A stretch of 64,000 nt of DNA. It comes from Strix aluco (Eukaryota > Chordata > Aves > Strigiformes > Strigidae). The notes below the pieces were generated by a model, which saw only the letters and a program-made list of their open reading frames with translations, searched no databases and was not told where the DNA came from. The stretch lies in contig NC_133943.1 in assembly GCF_031877795.1 (NCBI RefSeq), forward strand, positions 11,401,001 to 11,465,000, read 5' to 3'. Both the position numbers and the translations under genes were made by a program. Shown piece after piece: positions 1-10,400 of this stretch. How positions within the stretch are numbered: the stretch's first letter is position 1; every line of letters starts with the position of its first letter.

Positions 1-107
1 CAGTTACAGCGGGAGTGCTACCTGAAGCATGACCTCTGCTCCGCTGCCAAGGAGAACGTCCAGGTCATTGTGGAGATGATTCACTTCAAAGACCTGCTGC
101 AGCATGA
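1..107 (+). CDS. STC2: Stanniocalcin-2, 3' part of penultimate coding exon (partial)
   Basis: Frame 1 reads straight through and ends in a split Glu codon (GA|G) at a consensus donor, GTAAGT, starting at 108. The peptide contains QLQRECYLKHDLC and VIVEMIHFKDLL, which I recognise as the core of stanniocalcin-2. The two cysteines at visible residues 6 and 13 belong to the conserved disulphide set. STC2 is a secreted glycoprotein hormone. It forms disulphide-linked dimers and in mammals inhibits the protease PAPP-A, which limits IGF release. The exon begins upstream of the window, so signal peptide, glycosylation site and the first part of the fold are not visible. The join to the exon at 3757 restores E-P-Y-V-D in frame, which confirms the exon pairing. 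No breaks are seen. Confidence 0.96.
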
Positions 108-3100
108 GTAAGTGCCTCCGCACTAGTGCAGTCAGGGGCGTGGGAGCTCCTTCCAGGAGCGCGATGGTGCCAATGGGCTGTGCATCTGCCCAAGAGCTGT
201 TTCACCTCCTCCTGGCCTTAAGCATGTCTTGTTTTCCCATCTACCAGACCAAGGTAATACCTTCTTCACAGGGGCCCTTGAAGACTAGTTTGTTTACAAA
301 GGGTTAGACGTGACTGTGTAAGGAGATGAAATGGGTTGAAGTTGGATCTGGCTGTCTCTTTGGTCGTTTAGCAAATACAGTGTTGGTCTCTGTTGTTTCC
401 AGAGGCATCTCACAATGTCTCTATGCTTTCTGAGCTCAAAGGCACCATTCCTGACCTCAGTATCTTGTTAAAGATGACAGCTAGAGTAGAAGGGGGAAGA
501 AGGTCTATGCAAAGTTGTCAGTAAGATGATAATTTCTTCTTTAAATACATACTTTCAATTGTCTTGTAGTTAATTGTCCCTGAAAGAGCTGCAGTCCCCC
601 AGGTAATCTCCCATTCATCTTATTCCTTATTAATCTCAGATGCTTTTTAATAAAACATGGAGGTGTACAAAATGAAGGCACAAGTCAGATTTTGAGGAGT
701 TCATACCTCTGACTGGGAACACAGCTGCCCTCCAAGGAATGGCAGGCACAAATCCTATTTGGAATTGATCAAAGCTGCCCCATGACAGCAACAAACCAGG
801 CACAAGCTGTTTGTACCAACTCTTTGTGCACAGATGCAAAAATCAGAGCCTGTTTTTCTTGCAGGTGAGCATCTCGCCTCCCAAACAAGAAGGCTGAGCA
901 ACAGCCTGGCAGCAGAATTAACCTTAGAGCATCTTCCTACCATGCCTCTATGCCTTCTTATCCCTAGTGGATAATAGTACAGAAACCCCAAATCCCAGCA
1001 GTCATGACAGATACTTTTTTTTTTTTTTTTTCCACAGAATCATTTCTTCTGGACTTTTAGCCTTGTGTTTTCATTGGTCTCCAAAGGAGCTGTGCCCCGA
1101 TTCTCTTACTTTCTGTTGAAAACCACCCCCTAATACTTAAGCTGTAGTTGCAGAGAGACACTTTGCCAGTTTACTCTCAAATGCAGAGTCGTTAGCTGTG
1201 GTATGCACGAGCTGAACATGGTGGCCTGAAAGCAAGGCCCTTTCCATGGACATTCCTGAGGCTGAGATCAAAGGCATAGCTGGTGGCTGTGCCCAGGAGG
1301 AAGGGCAGCATCCCGCTGCCTGCGGGGAGAGGCGCCTCGTCCTGCACAGCAGCACCTCTCTGTGGGCGCTGCTCAGATGTGTTAGTAGGCTATAAATTGG
1401 GGACTTGGTACCAGTTAACCCCCCCCATCATTTGGAGATGAGAAGAACTATGAAAGTCAAAGGCCTGTCCAAGGAGAATTAAGTCATCCTTGTTTTACAA
1501 ACAGGCTAAAGCAGGAATGCTCAAATGCAGCTGCTTATTTCTGGGGAGCTTAACTGGGGGGTTGCTGGCTTGAGAAGAGATGGATCACTCCGCTGAACAC
1601 CTATAATTTGCATGATCTCATTTAGTGCTTCCTACACTTCATTTTCAGCATCTCAGAGTTGGAGCTTAGCTTTCCTATGGAGGACTCCCCAAATAGAAGT
1701 CAGCCAAAGTCTCCCCTCCCCTAAATTTAGAGGCCATCTCTGAAGCTTTTGAACTAAGGAACTTGTTCAAGATCAGTAGGCAAGTGTGGCAGAGCTGGAA
1801 ATAAAATCACATCTGCTGACTTGCAGCCTTGTGCTCAGTTCAGGTACTATGGTCAGGCCAGCTGAAATGCAGAAAGTAAAACAGTGAAGGAGAAATGGGC
1901 CAGTATTAATCCGCAGGGCTCTGGCAGACTCTGAATACCTGAAATATTTGGCAGCTGAGCCACTTTTTAGTCATACCAGCAACCTTTTTCTTCCAAAGAT
2001 TTTTGTAAAGGTTATGCCCAATTTCAACAACTGATTGCTCTCTTTATTTTTTCCTTCTGCTGGATCACTTTATATGCGATGTGCTCAGTTGTCTCTCGTC
2101 TTCTATTTTATGTTAAAAACTAGGAGCAGAGAAGCAAGTGGCAGCTCTCAGACTTGTTCTCTGACTATTTATTCTGACTGTTTTCTCCCGATGAGTGTTG
2201 AGGAACGCAATTGGGGCGGTGAAGTCTCCTCCTGAGTCAGCTGCGGTGGGGTGGGGGTCAGGCCGATTTGCTATGGTGGAAGTGGTGACAGGCCCTGGCA
2301 GATCGGTCGCTGCTGCATTCCAAGTAACTTTTTTTAACGGCAGAAACAATCCAAACATGGGAAATATTTTGAGATAGGGGAATAGATGGCTCTCCCAGAT
2401 TAGTCATTTAAAATGAGTTTAAGCAGTTGGGCAAAGTAAGATCAGGATAGTATCAGACACTGATCATAATCTGTTGGTTTTCTTCATCTCTTCTGACTTA
2501 GTTCGTGGGAAGAGATTTAGTCTTGTCCACAGCCACCAGAGCTGGTGGAGGGTGTGCCCAGAAGGTGCACCCCCCCATACAACCACAACTGCTGACCCCA
2601 GGCAGTTCTCCACTTGCACTGTGGATGGTTCCTACTGTGGAAGACTTTTAAGCACGTCCTTCTGGGCCTGCTAGCAGCTGAGCGGTTGTGTCAATAGACA
2701 ACATCAATATTGACCCACAAAACTTGTGACCGCAACTATTTTAAAATTGCTGCACTCGGTGACCTGTGGCTGAGGAAGCCAAAATGCCTGTGCTCGGGCT
2801 GCCTTGTGCCGTGGGGGCACAGAGGGACGGGTGGGAAGCAGAAACGGTATTTCACCATGGCTCATTTGGAGTCCTTGTTTGGCTGGGAAAAGGTATGTAC
2901 TGAAAGCTGTACTCAACTCTGTCAGGAAATGCAGAAAAAAAACCTGTGTGTGGGAAGAAACAGTGCCACCAAAGTGGATTTCCATGTGTCTGAGCTCTGT
3001 GCAGTCAGATCCTGAGTCCAGACAGGATCTTGCTTGTGGTGGAGATCAACACCTGGTGCTTCAAGAAAAGCTAAATATGATGAGAAAAGCCAGAGAACCT

Positions 3101-3756
3101 CTAGTTGAGTATCTTTTGCTCTTTGTGGAGGTGACAAAATGCCTCCTCTTGCAGACTGGTGATTGGTGTATGGTCTGTACCAGCTGTTCACCTGGAAATA
3201 GCAAGCTGTTTGATGAAGTTGATGGCTCTGGACGTGAGCAGGTTTCCTTTGTCATGTATCCTGACTAATAAAGATGAAGGGGCATGGAGAGAGATAGAGG
3301 CAGAAGGTGTGAGATAGCAGTTCTTGCATTTGACAGCCCCCTTTGCCAAGAGTGCAGATGCCATATATTCTTCTGGTGGACATTACAGTTCTCCCAGAGC
3401 ATCTTTGGTGGGGGAGCAATCAAAGGCAGATCCAGCACTTGAGTGAAGCTTCATTTGACAGGATGCCATCGTCTGCATTTCTAACAGTGATATGGCCAAT
3501 TAGAATACAATATATTGCGTAATAAACATATAGAATCATAGAATTGTTTAGGTTGGAAAAGACCTTTAAGATCATCGAGTCCATATAGTTCACAATTGCT
3601 CTACGAGGCTGCCGAGTCAGTGTGTAGCAGTGGGCTAACACTGCTGAACTGTGCTGTGAACAAGGGAGGGTAAGGCAGAGAGGCCATTACACTTGTTTAC
3701 TGATAAATAATCCTTATATTTTTTGACTCTCTTCTCACTGTTTCCTTTACCTCCAG
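108..3756 (+). other. STC2: STC2 last coding intron (3649 bp)
   Basis: The intron is bounded by GTAAGT at 108 and by a pyrimidine-rich acceptor ending CTCCAG at 3751-3756. It is phase 2, splitting a Glu codon. It holds a T run at about 1016-1032 and a short CR1 3'-end scrap at 3531-3600. I see no other exon. The open frames inside it, including one of 154 codons at 2804-3268, match no protein I recognise. Confidence 0.9.
3531..3600 (-). repeat. CR1 LINE 3'-end fragment
   Basis: The stretch beginning TAGAATCATAGAATTG, followed by GGTTGGAAAAGACCTTTAAG and ATCATCGAGTCC, is the reverse complement of the typical avian CR1 3' end. CR1 elements are nearly always 5'-truncated, and only about 70 bp is recognisable here. 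Similarity fades after 3592. The element is old and inactive, and lies antisense within the STC2 intron. Confidence 0.85.
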
Positions 3757-4150
3757 GCCGTATGTTGACCTAGTGAATATCCTGCTCACCTGTGGTGAGG
3801 AGGTGAAAAAGGCAATAACAAGAAGCGTCCAGGCCCAGTGCGAACAGAACTGGGGAAGTCTCTGCTCCATCCTGAGCTTCTGCACCTCGGCTGTGCACGG
3901 CGACACCATCCTGGGTCCCGAGAAGAAGCCGAGTGAAGCCAGTAAAGCCGCTGCTGGCCGCGGGGACATGCTGGCCCACCCCGACTCCGACCACAGGGAG
4001 AGCTCACGAGCATCTAAGGGAGAGAGAGGTACTAAGGGCCACTTGAACGCCCATGCCCGGGTGAAAGCTGGGGGCCACGGTCCCAAAGGGGCACATGGGA
4101 TCGTGGACCGGGCAGATGAACTGTCCGACTTCTCTGACATCCGGAGGTGA
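3757..4150 (+). CDS. STC2: Stanniocalcin-2, final coding exon
   Basis: The exon starts after the acceptor at 3755-3756 and adds 130 residues plus the end of the split Glu before TGA at 4148-4150. Residues PYVDLVNILLTCGEEVKKAI and then QAQCEQNWGSLCSILSFC are the C-terminal part of the stanniocalcin fold, with four cysteines in the expected spacing. The rest is a low-complexity, His-, Lys- and Gly-rich tail (KGERGTKGHLNAHARVKAGG and onward) ending DFSDIRR, close to the mammalian STC2 terminus. The histidine-rich tail separates STC2 from STC1. Its role is not settled; metal or heparin binding is a reasonable inference. Together with the upstream exon this gives 166 visible residues, a little over half of the usual STC2 length of about 300. 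The frame is intact. Confidence 0.97.
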
Positions 4151-6306
4151 AAAAAGGCACCAACTCCCCATCCCCCCTATCCTTCCCCTCCACTGGAAAC
4201 CTCCTCCGTTGAGTCCCATCTTCCTGTCTATGGACATTCCAAAGCATTTCCCATTCAGAGGTCAAGCACAGGGCATTGCAAGTTATATATGGACCTCAGC
4301 AACAGTGTATATAGTAGCAAAGGGAGAGCAGTGGCAATAGGTTATCAATCCAGCAAACTCGACACTTGAGCAGCCACCAAATGTGGCAAAATGTCTCCGA
4401 CTAAATTCTTTTCCCCTTTTCTTTGAAATGGATGTGAGCTGAAATTTAGGATCTTGTTTGGGGGTTGTTGGGTTGTTCTGGGGGGTTGTTTTGTTTGTTG
4501 TTTGGTTTTTTTTCTTGGTCCCCTTGGCTGGGGAGCAGGTTCCAAGAGGGCTCTGCCAGATTGCATGTGGCTGCTTGTGGCTTAGCACCTCCGAAGGTTT
4601 AGGGCGCAGCCTTACAGCAGATGGCTGAATTCCAGAGGGATTTGGTTTCTGCCTGTGGCTGAGAATGCAAGAGCTCAAGGCTCTCTATGTGACACTCTCT
4701 AATGAAATAGTTACCCCGTCTCTTGCACAGGGACCATGCGGTCTGGAGCTCCACCGCTTTCTCTTAACTAACTTCTGAGCCATTGTTCCCATCCGGGTGA
4801 TGCTGCCTGATTTAAGTGCCCCCCTGTTTGTTTTTTAACCACTGCATAACTTGACACTTGCTAATCCAGTCACTCCAGCATATCGAAGGCAAGTAGTCAG
4901 CTTCCAGACAAGGCAATGTGACTGTTAAGACTTGCACAGTATGGAGGACCCCCAAGAGTGCGCTTGTGGACCTCTAAAAACTCTGTGCATATTCTTCGCT
5001 TACACCTGCCCACTCAGTGATACAGGTCCTCCACCCCTATGGACAGCCCAAGGTTAAAAGATGGGCGTAGGCTCAGACAGCGAAGGACCCCAATACTTAG
5101 TTCTTCTGTAGGGCTGCGTTGAAGGCCCAGCAGAAATCTGTCTCTCCTCAGCAGGAGCATGGTGTGGTTTGCTGGGATGTGGAGCCCCACTCTAACCTGC
5201 CTATCAGCTGTGGTTTATCCAAATGCCAAAGATAAGGAGAGGGGGTTGACTTGGTATTTTTTTAATTGCCATGCAGATAATGACTACCAATCTCTGCAGA
5301 ATGAGTTACTAAAGATGAAGAGTGTCAAGAGCTTATTGTCTCTAAGCAGTTTTAAGTGTGAATGAGGTGTTTGGACACATCTCTCCTACCCCCTATGCAA
5401 TTGTAATTCTCAGGTTGCAGATCTGCAATCCTATATCCCCAGATATTGTACTGGAAATGGAGGTTACAGCATCCACAGGGACAGAAGGGTGAACTCTTCA
5501 GCTTCCTCTATAGAAAAAGTGAGTTTTCTTAGAAATTGGGAATTGCACCAGGGATTTGAGTCTTCTCATTTAGAAAGTTTGGGAGGAAAGCTGTGGGGGC
5601 AGGAAGGCAGTTCAGTAGAGACAGAACGTACCCAGTGAACTAACGTACGTCTTGTCGCCTGGTGGGAAGGAGCTGTATAAACAGTAGAGGGTGTTGGAAT
5701 TTGGCTACAATTTCCAGCTCAGATTTTAGTTACTGCTAAGTGAACACAGCTCCTAATAGCTATATTCAGGGTTTAATGCATGTATCCACCCGCAGAAGTT
5801 ATAGGCATTGCTTTTAATAGAAGCCACGTAGGAAGCAAGAGAGGACCGTTAAGTTGAAAAGGTGTGTCTCTATGTGATCACTAGGTTTTTGTTTAAAGAC
5901 ATGACCTTGATCCTGCCTGATTTTAGTTAAGTTCTGCGACAAAATTTTCATTCAACTTAACTGGAAAGAGGTGGGATCGGGCCAGGTACTGTAGTGGCAA
6001 AGACCATGCTGACCTGAGCAGCAGAGCTCCTGGCAGTGGGAGCACCAGCTGCCCCGTTGGGTTGTAGTACAGCTGTCCCACAGATGGGGCACCCAGGCTG
6101 TCCCACAGAGGAGCTCGCCAAGGTTGGTCCAGGTCTGCCTCTGATGGCCAACTCCTCTGCTCCAAAAACCTAAGTGGCTGCTGGTGGTACCATAAGGTTT
6201 CTAGTGTGCCTCCACGGGTTTCCTGTGAGCGTCCTCTCCCCCTTGGTGGCATATAGTCACCATGAAGAACAAGCTCAAACCAAAAAGACAATCCAAGTGT
6301 TTTAAC

Positions 6307-6337
<31 letters not shown>

Positions 6338-6386
6338 ACAAAAAAACCCAAAAACACAAAAAAAGCACCAAAAAAAAAAGCAAAAC
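6307..6386. repeat. Poly-A tract and A-rich tail
   Basis: An uninterrupted run of 29 A (6307-6335) is followed by A-rich sequence with scattered C to about 6386. It could be the tail of a decayed retroposed copy or simple slippage; no target-site duplication is clear. The length is likely polymorphic and sequencing-prone. It lies within the STC2 3'UTR. Confidence 0.85.
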
Positions 6387-6902
6387 AGAAACAACAATGT
6401 AATGTTCTTGCATTGAATGAAAATAGGATCCCTCTCTCATTAGAGGTCTGATTCATCAATGGGAATCAAACGTATAGATCTACATCCTTGAATGTCTCAG
6501 TCAACATATCACCTCAGCATGCATACAGTTTTATTTGTATTCATTTGTTCTGTGGGGGAAATTGTATATTCCCCTTGTTTAGTCAATGACAATTGGGGGG
6601 GGGGGCAGGGGGCAAGCTGTGGGTGGGAAGAATTTTTGTATAAGGCATAACTTTTTTTTCCTCTGTGTGTGAAGATTTTATGTGTTCATCTACTGATTCC
6701 ACATATGCTATTATTGTAAATATTTAACATTTCTATTTATTATAATGTCTCCATTTAAAAAAGAACACTGCTGGCTATGATAATTTAAACGTACGTCATG
6801 ACCTGTGTTGTATATATTCATGCCACTAGTATGTTTTTTTATGTTTAAAGCTGCATAAATATAGTTTTATACAGTTCCATAATGTTATTGACAGCATAAA
6901 TC

Positions 6903-6913
6903 ATTTATTTATT
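6903..6913 (+). promoter_or_regulatory. AU-rich element in STC2 3'UTR
   Basis: Two overlapping ATTTA pentamers form ATTTATTTATT, which contains the nonamer TTATTTATT at 6905-6913. In an mRNA this is the core of a class of AU-rich instability element bound by TTP/ZFP36 or HuR proteins. The surrounding 600 bp is strongly AU-rich. Function is inferred from the motif only. Confidence 0.5.
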
Positions 6914-7408
6914 GTTAAACCTTCTTTCATATCTAACAAATAGGGTGCGTTTTACCTGAGATTATTTTATTGTGACATCTACATAGCCTTAATTCTTTAT
7001 AAAAAAAGAAAAAAATTGTCCATTTAAATACTGTATGATGCTTTAATTAACATTCCTTCTGAACTTGCTGTTCATGAAGGAGGTTTAGCTTAAAAGCCAA
7101 GGTATGAATGTTTTCTTTATGCTTTGCATCTGGAATGAGCCTTGTTCTGGAATGAAAATACTGGGAGAAGCAAAATGCCTACTGGAAAAAGATAGCAGTA
7201 AACCCTGGAAAATGCTGTCCTAACTTAAAGTACTGAACTAAAAGAAAAAAAAAATACAAACAGTCCTTAATTCCAAATCTCTGGGAGAAAAACATACTAG
7301 TTTTATCTCATGTAGAATTTGCAGCCAAATAAGCTTGTAAAAAAAGAAAATGCATATGGCTTTAGACAAAGCTCTGTACCTTTCACACTATTATTTTCCT
7401 TAAACACT

Positions 7409-7414
7409 AATAAA
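7409..7414 (+). terminator. STC2: STC2 polyadenylation signal
   Basis: Canonical AATAAA, followed within 20-40 bases by GT-rich sequence (GTCTGTGGCTGGGTTTTG). This is the expected layout for cleavage near 7430. It gives a 3'UTR of about 3.3 kb. Earlier weaker signals may also be used. Confidence 0.75.
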
Positions 7415-7432
7415 TGTTTTGAATAAGTCTGT

Positions 7433-10400
7433 GGCTGGGTTTTGTTTAGCTGGAATTTCAGCTGCTGCAATAAGGGGTAAGAAAAGCCCTCTGAAGTTGG
7501 GCCAGCGGCTTCAGCTGAGGGGGGCAGAGGTAATCTGTCTGCTCGTCCCCCCAGAGCCTGGCCCCGGTGCCAGCCAGGCAGCAGCAGAAGTGCCCTGCCT
7601 GGGGCAGGACGTGGGGACAGAGCCAGCCCTTCCTCTCTGTATGCTGGGGAGAGCTGGCACAGGGGCAGAGACCTCGTCACCGGTGTGTCATTCCCTCGGG
7701 GGAGGGAGACCTCGCTGGCTGATTAGCCGGGACCTGGTTTGAGGGCAGAAAGCGAGATGCTGAACAAACTAGAGAATGAAAAACACAGGGAGCAGAAACT
7801 TGTGCCCTTCTCGGGCTTGGACAAAGCCCCTCCTTGTTTTGGGAGGTTTTTGCTGTAGCAGGAGCCATGGATCGGGTTCACTGCAGCATATCAGAGCCAC
7901 CACATCTGCTTTAATTTAGTCTGTATTCAGGTTAGGGAGGGAATAGGGGTATGCAGGTGCTCATGGGTTTCTTCTCACTGCCCTGATGATCTTGGAGTAC
8001 AAAATCCCCTTGGGAGGTTGGCAGTGGCACCATGCTGTGCTCAGCCGAGTTGGCTATAGGTGCAACTCAGCATCTCATAAGGGCTGGGCAGGGGATCTTG
8101 GCTGACCACAGCACCTGCCCACGGGCAAGGTGTTGGCAGCCCCCAGCATGGGGCCAAAGCCCTAAGCACTTGATTTCAGCCAGACCCACTAAGAAACACA
8201 ACAGCAACGTTTTCTAAAAGCTGTAATAGCTGATAAGATTTGTACTGCAATTATAAAAGACCCAGCCAGTTCATGTAATAGTAAGAGTTACCCCTTCAAG
8301 ATTTTAATTAAAAATGGAGAGCATCCATTTGGCTTTCCACTGTCAGCTATTAATAATATATCAATAAGTACCAGCCAGTGGCTCTGTACAGGGATGTAAC
8401 AGGCACATACAGTAGCTGTAATTCTCTCTCAGATCACTTCATCGCCATCCCAGCAATGATCAGATACCAAAATCTTAAATGCTTACTGGAGTTTCAGCAA
8501 AGGAGAAAAGCAAAATCCTAAGATTTACAAAAAGCAAGCTGCAGAAACAGCACTTTGTGTTGTCTCCAAAGTCATTTTCATACAGCGTCGGGGTGTAGGC
8601 AGCAAGGGGATGGGGAAATGATGAGAAAGCACCTCAGAACATAAAGCACGGATTTTTTTTAAGGCTGCTTGCATGAAAAAGCACATTTTTAACACTCCTT
8701 CTGTGGGGTTTAAAAATAACTAATCCAGTTGAAGCCTTTGGATGAGATGGGCTTCACAAGCCTAAATGTGATTTGCAGCAATCTAGGACCTGTAGCATTT
8801 CTCTGCCTTTAGGTGCAACAGCTCTTTATAATCCTGCCATGGACTGTCGTCAAACACCAACGGGAAAGTACATCTTGCCAGCAGAGGTGTGGCAGAGTTT
8901 GGTGGGATGTGATCAGCCAAGGAATAGCTTGTGCTGGTGTTGGACCACTCCTTGGCATTAAAGATCCCATTCCATTTTTTTGCAGGAGCTGGTCCACACT
9001 GTGGCTGTGATGCAGCTAAGGTAACTGCATTCTGCCCTCTACCATCCTCCTTGCAATTTCAACTAGAAAAGTTATTTTTCATCTCCTGATGCGTAAAGTG
9101 GTGAGACTGCATTCTGCTCCAAAAAGTGGCTAGATGTTAGTGATGGAGAAGTGACCCTTACCTTCCCTTAGGGCATCACGTCTCACAAAATAGCACAGTA
9201 AGTAACAAGAGTGCTGACATTAAAAAGTACAGAAGCACAGAGAGAAAAAGAAGCCCTAAAAGAGACTGCAGAGCAGGGACTCTGCATTGCACAACCCTGA
9301 GAAATGTATAACTTAAAATATGTTTAATACCAGCATACAAGTCTGCTTCAAGACTGGAGTAATCTTAGTTCGATTTGGTCTGAGTCACTTTACAAGTGAG
9401 GTAAGGAAAACCAAATCAAGGCAATTCAAATTGCAAATGCACGTCCATACACAGGTCTCATCCAACTGAACAAATCCCACCAAGATTCATACATGTGGTC
9501 CATTTGGATTTATTCTTCTACAGGCTCCCTGTCTAGCCTCCCAAAAGAACAAAATTAATTCCAGATATTGGCTTGCTCAGGCATACCAAAACATTTACAA
9601 ATGTATATGGCAATTTACATATGTCAGCCCACATAGTGAGCTGAGTCAAACCTACTGCCAGTGCTTCTGCGTTCGTCTTTACTGGTTCCTAGGTACTGCC
9701 CTTCGCTCTCCCCTGAGCCCACGCCTGGAGATGCCAGGAGAGCCGAGGCAGCTCTCTGCTGCGTCACGCCTGAAGAATTCATCGGAGCGATCTTCCCAGG
9801 TGAGGGAATAGTTAAAGCTTGCTGGGAAGCCTCTCAGCAGTGCATTTTTAAAGCTATTTCCTGACACCTCACCAGAAACACAAATCCCACTCAGTTTTCG
9901 CTGCTAGTTATGTTCATGTTTCCATGCTCTCCTCGCAGACTCTCGCAGGAAAGGCTTCTCTCACACCTGCTAAAGTCAGAAATTGCTGCATGCTTTCCCA
10001 GCGACAAATACAGCAGATCTCAAGCCTTGGGCAATGCCAGGGCAGCCTGCATCACCCAGACTCATCACGGACACCTGCCCTGTGACCAACCAAAATTGAA
10101 TCACGGAGAGGGGATGCAAGGGAGTGCAGCTGGACCTTCCCGGAGGCAGGAGCTCCACTGATGCCTCACAAGGTCCCTCACAGGTCTGTTCCTGCGGTCC
10201 CAGCACTAACAGGTCCTGGCACAGGGTGGGGGCTAAACATAACCATATAATTAGTGAAATCCTAACAATTTTTCTTTCTGTACATTTTCTTTAGGGAAAA
10301 ACATCCCAGCCAGTGGAGCATTTAATTTTGAAATCAAAACCTCATGTCTTTCTTGATCGGGAATGTAAAATGGGGACTTGAGGGTTTAAAAACATGACAA

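Larger units (their letters stand above)
4151..7432 (+). other. STC2: STC2 3' untranslated region
   Basis: About 3.3 kb runs from the stop codon to just past the polyadenylation signal at 7409, similar to the long 3'UTR of mammalian STC2. No long frame in it resembles a protein. It contains a G/T-rich patch at 4455-4515, an A tract at 6307-6335, and a markedly AU-rich distal part (about 6480-7110) with overlapping AUUUA motifs around 6903-6913. The exact 3' end is inferred from the signal and its GT-rich downstream region. Confidence 0.75.

Noticed and set aside
2804-3268. 154-codon frame in the STC2 intron
   Set aside because: It would interrupt the known STC2 exon pairing, and its peptide is unfamiliar.
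4455-4515. G-quadruplex in the STC2 3'UTR
   Set aside because: Runs of 5, 3 and 6 G are present, but a fourth separated run of at least 3 G is missing, so the standard motif is not met.
5923-6459. 178-codon frame on the - strand
   Set aside because: It lies antisense in the STC2 3'UTR and reads through the poly-A tract as poly-Phe.
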